Origin: an uncultured Clostridia bacterium
GTDB lineage: Bacteria; Bacillota_A; Clostridia; TANB77; CAG-508
DNA: 64,000 nt
Reading direction: 5' to 3'
Assembly: GCA_944393405.1 (NCBI GenBank)
Contig: CALYAC010000010.1
Span: 1 to 64,000 of the forward strand
Shown: positions 52,986 through 59,107 of the stretch, one piece after another
Layout: every line of letters begins with the position of its first letter
Position numbering within the stretch: the stretch's first letter is position 1
Position numbers and translations under genes: made by a program
Notes under the pieces: generated by a model
What the model saw: only the letters and a program-made list of their open reading frames with translations
Databases searched by the model: none
What the model was told of the DNA's origin: nothing

Positions 52986-53014
52986 TGGACAAAATAAAAA
53001 CAAAATGCTATACT
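52986..53014 (+). promoter_or_regulatory. Promoter of the second tRNA-Gly
   Basis: TGGACA, 17 bases, TATACT, eight bases before the tRNA. Confidence 0.65.
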
Positions 53015-53022
53015 ATATGCAT

Positions 53023-53096
<74 letters not shown>

Positions 53097-53103
53097 CAAT
53101 AAA

Positions 53104-53141
53104 AAACAACTTATGAACTATAAGAGTTTATAAGTTGTTTT
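53104..53141 (+). terminator. Terminator after the second tRNA-Gly
   Basis: AAACAACTTAT, loop, ATAAGTTGTTTTAT. Confidence 0.8.
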
Positions 53142-53240
53142 ATATATAATAGAATAAATTATTATGTTTACAAAGATATTAAGAGAAAAGTAAAATTTAC
53201 TAGCTTAATAAGGGAAAATAATGAGTTTATATTAGTAAAT

Positions 53241-53269
53241 TTGACCATACTTACAAATTATGTTAATAT
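53241..53269 (+). promoter_or_regulatory. Promoter of the lipoprotein gene
   Basis: TTGACC, 17 bases, TAATAT, about 70 bases before the start codon. Confidence 0.5.
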
Positions 53270-53295
53270 ATAATTGTAGCTTGTTAATGATTTAT

Positions 53296-53318
53296 AGATG
53301 CCTATCATATGGGTATCT
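53296..53318 (+). promoter_or_regulatory. Leader hairpin before the lipoprotein SD
   Basis: AGATGCC and GGGTATCT form a seven-base stem (one G-T pair) ending six bases before AAAGGA. No T-run. Similar in place to the leader hairpin at 12820-12841. Confidence 0.45.
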
Positions 53319-53338
53319 AAAAAGAAAGGATGGACACC

Positions 53339-53734
53339 ATGAAAAGAAAAGTTGTCTTAGCTCTTACACTGATTATGAGCACAATGTTACTAGCAGGATG
53401 TACGGAAGCAGAGCGTGTATCGTACAATCTGTCTGAAGAGGCAGACAATTTCAATGTTTGCCGGCAGATTGTTGTTGTAAACAACGATACAGGCCAGATA
53501 CTTTATGAATTCGAGGGATTCAGTTCCATTAATGTTGATGAGGAGGAAAATCAGTTAGAAATAACCTCTGAGATCGGTGAGGACGAATACTGCAAAGATT
53601 TCATAGGGTTAAATGACGAGACCACTTATGTCGTGACACAGATTGACGCAAAGACGGTGGATAAGTATCATTATGTTTGGCACTTATTGCCAGAAGGCAA
53701 TATTGTGCAGTTTGGCGTGCAGGTAAGCGACTAG
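53339..53734 (+). CDS. Small lipoprotein, phage-type beta-sandwich family
   Basis: 131 residues from ATG 53339 (AAAGGATGG upstream). Lipoprotein signal with lipobox LLAGC (about residues 17-21), then TEAERVSYNLSEEADNFNVC, RQIVVVNNDTGQILYEFEGF, LEITSEIGEDEYCKDFIGLN, and VDKYHYVWHLLP. This pattern matches small beta-sandwich lipoproteins I recall from Firmicutes phages and integrative elements, where they may affect superinfection. Sampled GC is 38-42%, above neighbours. No other phage genes are near. Stand-alone with promoter, leader hairpin and terminator, in the tRNA-rich region. Confidence 0.75.
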   Translation: MKRKVVLALTLIMSTMLLAGCTEAERVSYNLSEEADNFNVCRQIVVVNNDTGQILYEFEGFSSINVDEEENQLEITSEIGEDEYCKDFIGLNDETTYVVTQIDAKTVDKYHYVWHLLPEGNIVQFGVQVSD

Positions 53735-53741
53735 GGCACAA

Positions 53742-53784
53742 CACTGCGGGGTGGTTCGAATGAACCATTCTCGCAGTATTTTTA
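53742..53784 (+). terminator. Terminator after the lipoprotein gene
   Basis: ACTGCGGGGTGGTTC, GAAT, GAACCATTCTCGCAGT, then ATTTTTAT; two stacked stems with an internal loop. Confidence 0.85.
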
Positions 53785-53915
53785 TATCATTGATAAAGAA
53801 TAGAAAAGAAATTAAAATTTAGTTTTATTTTGTAAAATTAATGAAAAGATAGCAAAATTATGATATACTCAGATCAATTAGAAAGTATCTGATTAATTTA
53901 AAGGGAGATGTTTTA

Positions 53916-54260
53916 ATGAAAATAAAAAAGATGCCATTATTTATATTAAGTTTTACAACTTTTTTTAGTTTGATTTCAACAAAAGTAAATGCATTTGTAG
54001 CTCGTGTTGTATATGATCCAGTAAATGTATTTATATCTAATGCAATGGGAATAGCACCTATAATTTTAACTATAGTATATATCATAGGCGCTATTATCTA
54101 TTATATAAAATCAAAGAAAGATAAAAAAAGTAAAATAATAAGATTGATTATATGGTTAATAGTAGTAGCAGTATTATCTGCAATATTATATTTTTGTTCT
54201 GATGATGTTTTAAGAGCTGGAGCATCATATTCTAGTGGGCCAAGAATTTTTAAAAAATAA
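53916..54260 (+). CDS. Small membrane protein with VirB2-like topology
   Basis: 114 residues behind AAAGGGAGATG. Signal peptide or first span (KKMPLFILSFTTFFSLIST), then two helices around a basic loop: MGIAPIILTIVYIIGAIIYY, IKSKKDKKSKI, IRLIIWLIVVAVLSAILYF. Same layout as the genes at 43596 and 57045, although sequences differ. Not recognised as a family; pilin-like topology is an observation, not a function. Confidence 0.6.
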   Translation: MKIKKMPLFILSFTTFFSLISTKVNAFVARVVYDPVNVFISNAMGIAPIILTIVYIIGAIIYYIKSKKDKKSKIIRLIIWLIVVAVLSAILYFCSDDVLRAGASYSSGPRIFKK

Positions 54261-54340
54261 AGTAATTTAATTAAAAATACTTAACATTCAAAAAAAGATT
54301 ATATGAAAAAATGAATAAAGAAGGGATTTGCTTTAGAAAA

Positions 54341-54865
54341 ATGAAAAAGAAATATGTAATAATTATAATAGTAATTTTATTAGTATGTTTTTTAATAGCT
54401 AGTGGCATAATGTTTATTTATAATCAAAAATCAAGTAAAGAGGCAATAAAATTTTTAGGAGATAAAATTGCTATACAAGTTTATGTAGATAGAACTTATG
54501 AAAATACAGACGAAATCCAAGAAAAATTACAAAATACTGAATTAGTTAGAAGTGTAGAGTTTATTTCAAAAGAAGAGACATTTGAAAATATAAAAAATGA
54601 ACTTGGAAATGACCTTCTAGAAGGATATTCTAGTGATGTTTTTATGGATTCATTTATTGTGCAATTTGATATTGATGATGTTAAAGATATTGAGAAATTA
54701 CAAAATGTAAAAACAGCAATAGAAAATTTTGACGGGATTAGTAGAGTAGAGACAGATTCAATTGATGAAATAATTAATGCATATAAAAAAGATGGTATTA
54801 AAGGAATAATAGAATGTAAAAATAAATATGAAGAATTAGATAAACAGTTACAAAGTTTAAATTAA
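54341..54865 (+). CDS. Single-span protein with an FtsX-type extracellular domain
   Basis: 174 residues from ATG 54341 (an ATG at 54311 is possible; neither has a good SD). One N-terminal membrane span (KKKYVIIIIVILLVCFLIAS), then a domain like the extracellular loop of FtsX: KIAIQVYVDRTYENTDEIQE, VRSVEFISKEETFENIKNEL, MDSFIVQFDIDDVKDIEKLQ. FtsX couples division ATPase FtsE to peptidoglycan hydrolases. Here the permease part (three further spans) is missing and no ftsE is adjacent, so it may be a decoy or an independent partner of hydrolases. Confidence 0.65.
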   Translation: MKKKYVIIIIVILLVCFLIASGIMFIYNQKSSKEAIKFLGDKIAIQVYVDRTYENTDEIQEKLQNTELVRSVEFISKEETFENIKNELGNDLLEGYSSDVFMDSFIVQFDIDDVKDIEKLQNVKTAIENFDGISRVETDSIDEIINAYKKDGIKGIIECKNKYEELDKQLQSLN

Positions 54866-54923
54866 AATTAATTAAGAGAAGAGTTAAAGGATATAAAAAG
54901 GTAATTTATTATAATACAAGAAT

Positions 54924-54963
54924 AAAAAAAGCTTATGAATGAAATTATTCATAAGCTTTTTTA
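54924..54963. terminator. Bidirectional terminator
   Basis: AAAAAAAGCTTATGAAT and ATTCATAAGCTTTTTTAT between two convergent genes. Confidence 0.9.
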
Positions 54964-54980
54964 TCTATTTGAATTTTAAT

Positions 54981-55982
54981 TTATTTCATTGCTTCTTCAA
55001 CAGCAACTGAAACAGCAACTGAGGCACCAACCATAGGATTGTTACCCATACCAATTAATCCCATCATTTCAACATGAGCTGGTACTGAAGAGCTTCCAGC
55101 AAATTGTGCATCTGAATGCATTCTTCCCATAGTATCTGTCATACCATAAGAAGCTGGTCCAGCAGCCATATTGTCTGGATGTAATGTTCTTCCTGTTCCA
55201 CCACCAGAAGCAACAGAGAAGTATTTCTTACCTGCTTCTAATCTTTCTTTCTTATATGTTCCAGCAACTGGATGTTGGAATCTTGTAGGATTTGTAGAAT
55301 TACCTGTGATAGAAACATCAACATCTTCCATCCACATTATAGCTACACCTTCTCTAACATCATTTGCACCATAACATCTAACTTGAGATCTTTCTCCATT
55401 AGAATATTTAATTTCTTCAACAACTTTTACTTTTCCTGTAAAGAAATCAAATTCTGTTTTTACATATGTAAATCCATTAATTCTAGATATAATTTGTGCA
55501 GCATCTTTTCCTAAACCATTTAATATAACTCTTAAAGGTTCTTTTCTAACTTTATTAGCAGATTTTGCTATACCGATAGCTCCTTCTGCAGCTGCAAAGC
55601 TTTCATGTCCTGCTAAGAATGCAAAACATTTTGTATCTTCAGAAAGTAGCATAGAAGCTAAATTTCCATGTCCTAGTCCAACTTTTCTATCATCTGCAAC
55701 TGAACCTGGAATACAAAAAGCTTGTAATCCTTCACCAATTGCTTTAGCTGCATCTGCAGCTTTTGTACATCCTTTTTTTACTGCTATTGCTGCTCCTAAA
55801 GTATATGCCCAAGCAGCATTTTCAAAGCATATAGGTTGTACACCTTTTACTATTTCATAAGGATTAAATCCTTTATCTGTACATATTTTTAATGCATCTT
55901 CAAAATCTTTTATTCCGTATTTTTCCATTACCGGTTTAATTTGATCTATTCTTCTTTCATAACTTTCAAATGTTACTGCCAT
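54981..55982 (-). CDS. GGGtGRT family protein
   Basis: 333 residues behind AGGAGGAAAT. The family is named for the motif seen here as FSVASGGGTGRTLHPDN (about residues 254-270). Other conserved parts: MEKYGIKDFEDALKIC, ENAAWAYTLGAAIAVKKGC, LAGHESFAAAEGAIGIAKSA, MGRMHSDAQFAGSSSVPAHV, GLIGMGNNPMVGASVAVSVA. Common in anaerobes, function unknown. It is always, in my knowledge, next to a NifU-like scaffold gene, as here (17 bases upstream), so the two probably work together on an Fe-S or metal cofactor. Confidence 0.88.
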   Translation of the reverse strand: MAVTFESYERRIDQIKPVMEKYGIKDFEDALKICTDKGFNPYEIVKGVQPICFENAAWAYTLGAAIAVKKGCTKAADAAKAIGEGLQAFCIPGSVADDRKVGLGHGNLASMLLSEDTKCFAFLAGHESFAAAEGAIGIAKSANKVRKEPLRVILNGLGKDAAQIISRINGFTYVKTEFDFFTGKVKVVEEIKYSNGERSQVRCYGANDVREGVAIMWMEDVDVSITGNSTNPTRFQHPVAGTYKKERLEAGKKYFSVASGGGTGRTLHPDNMAAGPASYGMTDTMGRMHSDAQFAGSSSVPAHVEMMGLIGMGNNPMVGASVAVSVAVEEAMK

Positions 55983-55999
55983 TTAAATTTCCTCCTTTA

Positions 56000-56692
56000 T
56001 TATTGTTTTCTTGGATCTATTTTTTTAACTGCTTCATCAAATCTGCCGTAAGTTCCACTTGCTTTTTCTATTGCTTCCATTGGATCCATTCCAGCTTTAA
56101 TATTATCCATCATTTTTCCCATATGAACATATTTATATCCGATTATTTCATCATCTTCACTTAATCCAAGTTCAACAATATATCCTTCAGTTAATTGTAA
56201 ATAACGAGGACCTTTTAATGTACTTGAATAAATAGTTCCTACTTGACTTGTATGTCCTTTTCCTAAATCTTCTAATCCAGCACCTACAGGTAAACCGCCT
56301 TCTGAGAAAGCTGTTTGAGATCTACCATAAACTATTTGTAAAAATAGTTCTCTCATTGCTGTATTAATAGCATCACAAACTAAATCAGTATTTAGTGCTT
56401 CTAATAAAGTTTTTCCTGTTAAAATTTCTCCTGCCATAGCTGCTGAATGTGTCATACCAGAGCATCCAATTGTTTCAATTAATGCTTCTTGTATAATTCC
56501 ATCCTTTACATTTAATGTTAATTTACATGCACCTTGTTGTGGAGCACACCATCCAATACCATGTGTTAAGCCAGAAATATCTTTGATTTCTTTAGCTTGA
56601 ACCCATTTTCCTTCTTCTGGAATTGGTGCAGGACCATGATTTACACCTTTTTTTACTTGACACATGTTTTCTAATTCTTTTGAATAAGTCAT
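56000..56692 (-). CDS. NifU-like iron-sulfur scaffold domain protein
   Basis: 230 residues behind AGAGGAGG. NifU/IscU-type N-terminal fold with cysteines in GIGWCAPQQGACKLTLNV and TIGCSGMTHSAAMAGEILTG, the latter matching the GCxxxxASAS motif of scaffolds; a further Cys is in LVCDAIN. The C-terminus is extra (IVELGLSEDDEIIGYKYVHM, MDPMEAIEKAS). Usual partner of the GGGtGRT protein. It is separate from the SufBC-type system at 4.7-6.3 kb. Promoter at 56829-56857. Confidence 0.85.
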   Translation of the reverse strand: MTYSKELENMCQVKKGVNHGPAPIPEEGKWVQAKEIKDISGLTHGIGWCAPQQGACKLTLNVKDGIIQEALIETIGCSGMTHSAAMAGEILTGKTLLEALNTDLVCDAINTAMRELFLQIVYGRSQTAFSEGGLPVGAGLEDLGKGHTSQVGTIYSSTLKGPRYLQLTEGYIVELGLSEDDEIIGYKYVHMGKMMDNIKAGMDPMEAIEKASGTYGRFDEAVKKIDPRKQ

Positions 56693-57044
56693 TGTATTTC
56701 CTCCTCTTTTAAAATTTAATAGATACTATTTATATATTAAAAGTTAAGCCTCTAAAATAGATAGAAGTTATTAACTTTATTTAACAATAGTAGTAATAGC
56801 TAGGAAAATCATTATTTCCAACATATCTATATTAACATGATATTAAAAAATATTCAATCTTTATATGACAAAAAAAGACAAAATTAGAGTTTTTAAGTTT
56901 TACTTACATAAATAAACATTGTAAAATTTAAAATCTATTGATATAATATTTTAAGAAAAATAAAAGTAAGATAGAAGAATGTTTGAAAAAATAAAAATAT
57001 TTTTTAAGAGAAAAAGAAATGTAAATAAAAAGGAGGAAAATAAA
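56693..57044. promoter_or_regulatory. Divergent intergenic region
   Basis: Between the NifU-like gene (reverse) and the next forward gene. Reverse promoter: TTGAAT, 17 bases, TAATAT (56857 down to 56829). Forward promoter: TTGTAA, 17 bases, TATAAT (56919-56947). A possible short in-frame extension of the forward gene begins at ATG 56979. Otherwise AT-rich with nothing recognised. Confidence 0.55.
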
Positions 57045-57350
57045 ATGATGCAAGAAACTCTTTATCAATCTACAAGTACAAAGTCAATTGTAGATGCTTT
57101 GGAAGCTGGAGATTCAGCAGCTTCATCAGATCTTATGAAAGTAGGAGGAAATATTACTGATATTATTCAAGTATTAGGAATAGTAAATGCAATAGGAATA
57201 ATTGTAGTAATAGTATGTATTACTTTGGGAATTATTTATATGATAAAAGGAAAAAGCAAATATAAGATATTATTTGGAGTATTGTTAATTGTAATTCCAA
57301 TTATTCTATTAATAATAGCTAATTTTTTAAGTTTTATTCTTGTAATGTAA
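57045..57350 (+). CDS. Small membrane protein with VirB2-like topology
   Basis: 101 residues from ATG 57045, chosen for AAGGAGG; an in-frame ATG at 56979 would add 22 basic residues. N-terminal 45 residues are polar (STSTKSIVDALEAGDSAASS), then two helices around a short basic loop: IVNAIGIIVVIVCITLGIIY, MIKGKSKYKI, LFGVLLIVIPIILLIIANFL. Third gene of this layout in the window. No family recognised. Confidence 0.6.
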   Translation: MMQETLYQSTSTKSIVDALEAGDSAASSDLMKVGGNITDIIQVLGIVNAIGIIVVIVCITLGIIYMIKGKSKYKILFGVLLIVIPIILLIIANFLSFILVM

Positions 57351-57421
57351 TAAAAAATAAATGAAACTAGCATGGTATATATACTAGTTTTACTATATAT
57401 TAATGTATCAATTATTATTAT

Positions 57422-57450
57422 TTGAAAATTATGTAAATTTATGGTACAAT
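57422..57450 (+). promoter_or_regulatory. Extended -10 promoter
   Basis: TTGAAA, 17 bases ending TATGG, TACAAT; near copy of the promoters at 9187 and 41449. Confidence 0.7.
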
Positions 57451-57487
57451 TATTAATGTTAGTAGAAGTACTAAAGGAGGTATTGAA

Positions 57488-57796
57488 ATGGGAATTTGGA
57501 AAAAGACAAAAAGAGAAAAGAAAACTTTATCCGAAATAAATCGGAAAGAGGAAGCAAAAGTAGAAGTTCCCGTCAAATTGGTTGAACCAAACTATGGAAG
57601 ATTTGTTACACTGAAGATCTCAGAGGAGGACTCTTTCTTAAAAAAGATTTTTATGAGGCAGCTTATAGCTTATGCAAGATCGCTTCAAAATATCTATCCT
57701 GAAATGAAATATCAGGAAAAGGAAGACAGAGTTACAATTGAAGCTCCTGATGGTGAGATAGCTGAGGCATTTAGATCTTTCTGGAGAAACCGTTAA
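57488..57796 (+). CDS. Small basic protein of unknown function, foreign composition
   Basis: 102 residues, ATG behind AAAGGAGG. Basic N-terminus (WKKTKREKKTLSEINRKEE), then VKLVEPNYGRFVTLKISEED, FLKKIFMRQLIAYARSLQNI and EDRVTIEAPDGEIAEAFRSF, an alpha/beta mix. No signal or membrane span. I do not recognise the family. A 60-base sample (57541-57600) is 42% GC, higher than neighbours. Alone, with promoter and GC-rich terminator: the last of the cassette-like genes. Confidence 0.65.
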   Translation: MGIWKKTKREKKTLSEINRKEEAKVEVPVKLVEPNYGRFVTLKISEEDSFLKKIFMRQLIAYARSLQNIYPEMKYQEKEDRVTIEAPDGEIAEAFRSFWRNR

Positions 57797-57800
57797 CCTT

Positions 57801-57838
57801 AATAGGCAGGGGCGATGCCCTTGCTATTTATTTTTTTG
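57801..57838 (+). terminator. GC-rich terminator
   Basis: AATAGGCAGGGGC, GAT, GCCCTTGCTATT (one bulge), then TATTTTTTTG. Confidence 0.85.
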
Positions 57839-57972
57839 TAATTCTATGTACTACATATTAGGATAATTAGTAAATAAAATTAAAAATATGTAATAAATTC
57901 ATACAAAATTCACAAAAGATGTGATATACTATTATCGTTATGTAAAAATTAATAGAAATGGATGGGAAATTT

Positions 57973-58395
57973 ATGAATATTTATTTTTGTGGTTCAATAA
58001 GAGGTGGAAGAGAAAAAGTAGATGATTATGTAAAAATTGTTGATACATTAAAAAGATATGGAGTAGTTCTAACAGAACATATTGCTAATAAAACAATTGA
58101 CAATGGAGGAGAAAAAGATTTAACAAAAAAGGATATATATGAAAGAGATATAAAATTTTTGAAAGAATCAGATTTAGTTGTAGCAGAGACGACAGTACCA
58201 TCTTTAGGAGTTGGATATGAACTTGCTTTTGCAGAAAAACTAGGAAAAAGAATAATATGCCTATTTGATATTAAACAAAATTCAAAAGGAATGTCTGCAA
58301 TGATTGAAGGAAATCCATACAATGAGGTAATTAATTATGAAAATGTAGATGAAATGTTAATTAAACTAGAAGAAAAGATTAAAGATATGAATTAA
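57973..58395 (+). CDS. Nucleoside 2-deoxyribosyltransferase / DNPH1-like N-hydrolase
   Basis: 140 residues from ATG 57973. Family fold: MNIYFCGSIRGGREKVDDYV, LTEHIANKTI, DIKFLKESDLVVAETTVPSL with the acidic residues, GVGYELAFAEKLGKRIICLF (catalytic Glu in YELAFA). FCGSIRGG is closest to the DNPH1/Rcl group, which cleaves deoxynucleoside 5'-monophosphates to base and deoxyribose phosphate. It likely acts in nucleotide salvage or clean-up. yqeY follows after 31 bases. Confidence 0.82.
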   Translation: MNIYFCGSIRGGREKVDDYVKIVDTLKRYGVVLTEHIANKTIDNGGEKDLTKKDIYERDIKFLKESDLVVAETTVPSLGVGYELAFAEKLGKRIICLFDIKQNSKGMSAMIEGNPYNEVINYENVDEMLIKLEEKIKDMN

Positions 58396-58426
58396 ATATT
58401 TTGTTTTTTAGAAAGGAAGTATTAAA

Positions 58427-58867
58427 ATGTTAAAAGAAAAGTTATTAGATGATTTAAAAAATTGTATGAAAGAAAAAAATATAGTAAGAAAGAATGTTAT
58501 TCAAATGGTAAGAGCTGCGATTTTACAAGTTGAAAAAGATAAACAAATAACATTAGATGATAATCAAATAATTGATATAATAGCAAAAGAATCTAAAAAA
58601 AGGAAAGACTCTTTAGCAGATTATGAAAAAAGTGGTAGAGAAGATTTAATAAATGAAATTAAAGAAGAGATTCAAATTTTAGCTGAATATTTACCAAAAC
58701 AATTATCAGTAGAAGAAGTAGAAGAAATTGTAAAAAATGTAATTACAGAAGTAGGAGCAACTTCAATGAAAGATATGGGAAAGGTAATGAAAGCAGCAAA
58801 GGAAAAAATCGGAGCATCTTCAGATGGTAGAACAATAAATGAAGCAGTAAAAAAATTATTAAATTAA
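58427..58867 (+). CDS. yqeY: GatB/YqeY domain protein
   Basis: 146 residues behind AAAGGAAG. Helical domain like the tail of the amidotransferase subunit GatB: LKNCMKEKNIVRKNVIQMVR, KESKKRKDSLADYEKSGRED, LAEYLPKQLSVEEVEEIV, GATSMKDMGKVMKAAKEKIG, DGRTINEAVKKLL. Stand-alone role not well known; it may bind tRNA. In Bacillus it follows rpsU, which is not seen here. Confidence 0.92.
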   Translation: MLKEKLLDDLKNCMKEKNIVRKNVIQMVRAAILQVEKDKQITLDDNQIIDIIAKESKKRKDSLADYEKSGREDLINEIKEEIQILAEYLPKQLSVEEVEEIVKNVITEVGATSMKDMGKVMKAAKEKIGASSDGRTINEAVKKLLN

Positions 58868-58910
58868 TATGTTTAAATAGAGTGATACATAAAGTATTTG
58901 ATTTTAATAT

Positions 58911-58996
58911 TAAGAAGGGAGTAGCTTGAAAACTACTAATCAACAACACGGCTTTTATGCATGGTTAGTAACCGTAATGGTAAGCAAGACTTTTTA
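58911..58996 (+). ncRNA. yybP-ykoY manganese riboswitch aptamer
   Basis: The conserved core is present: GGGAGTAGC near the 5' end, a variable helix (GGTTAGTAACC region), and GTAAGCAAGACTTTTT at the 3' end, matching the GGGGAGTAGC ... TAGCAAGACC pattern of B. subtilis yybP. P1 can form from TAAGAAG (58911-58917) and CTTTTTA (58990-58996). It lies 112 bases before a P-type ATPase gene, the setting known for Mn2+ exporters. Confidence 0.85.
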
Positions 58997-59040
58997 AATT
59001 TATATATAAATATAAATTCAAAATAGTCTTTTTATTTTAA
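58986..59040 (+). terminator. Riboswitch expression platform (conditional terminator)
   Basis: AAGACTTTTTAAATTT can pair with AAATTCAAAATAGTCTT, followed by TTTATTTT. Its left arm uses the same bases as the 3' strand of riboswitch P1, so the two helices exclude each other. Mn2+ binding should favour P1 and let transcription continue. Confidence 0.75.
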
Positions 59041-59107
59041 CTGAATAATAAACTAAAGATTGTTAAAATTAATAAAAGACTAAAGTTTTAAAAGGAGAAA
59101 GGTTAAA

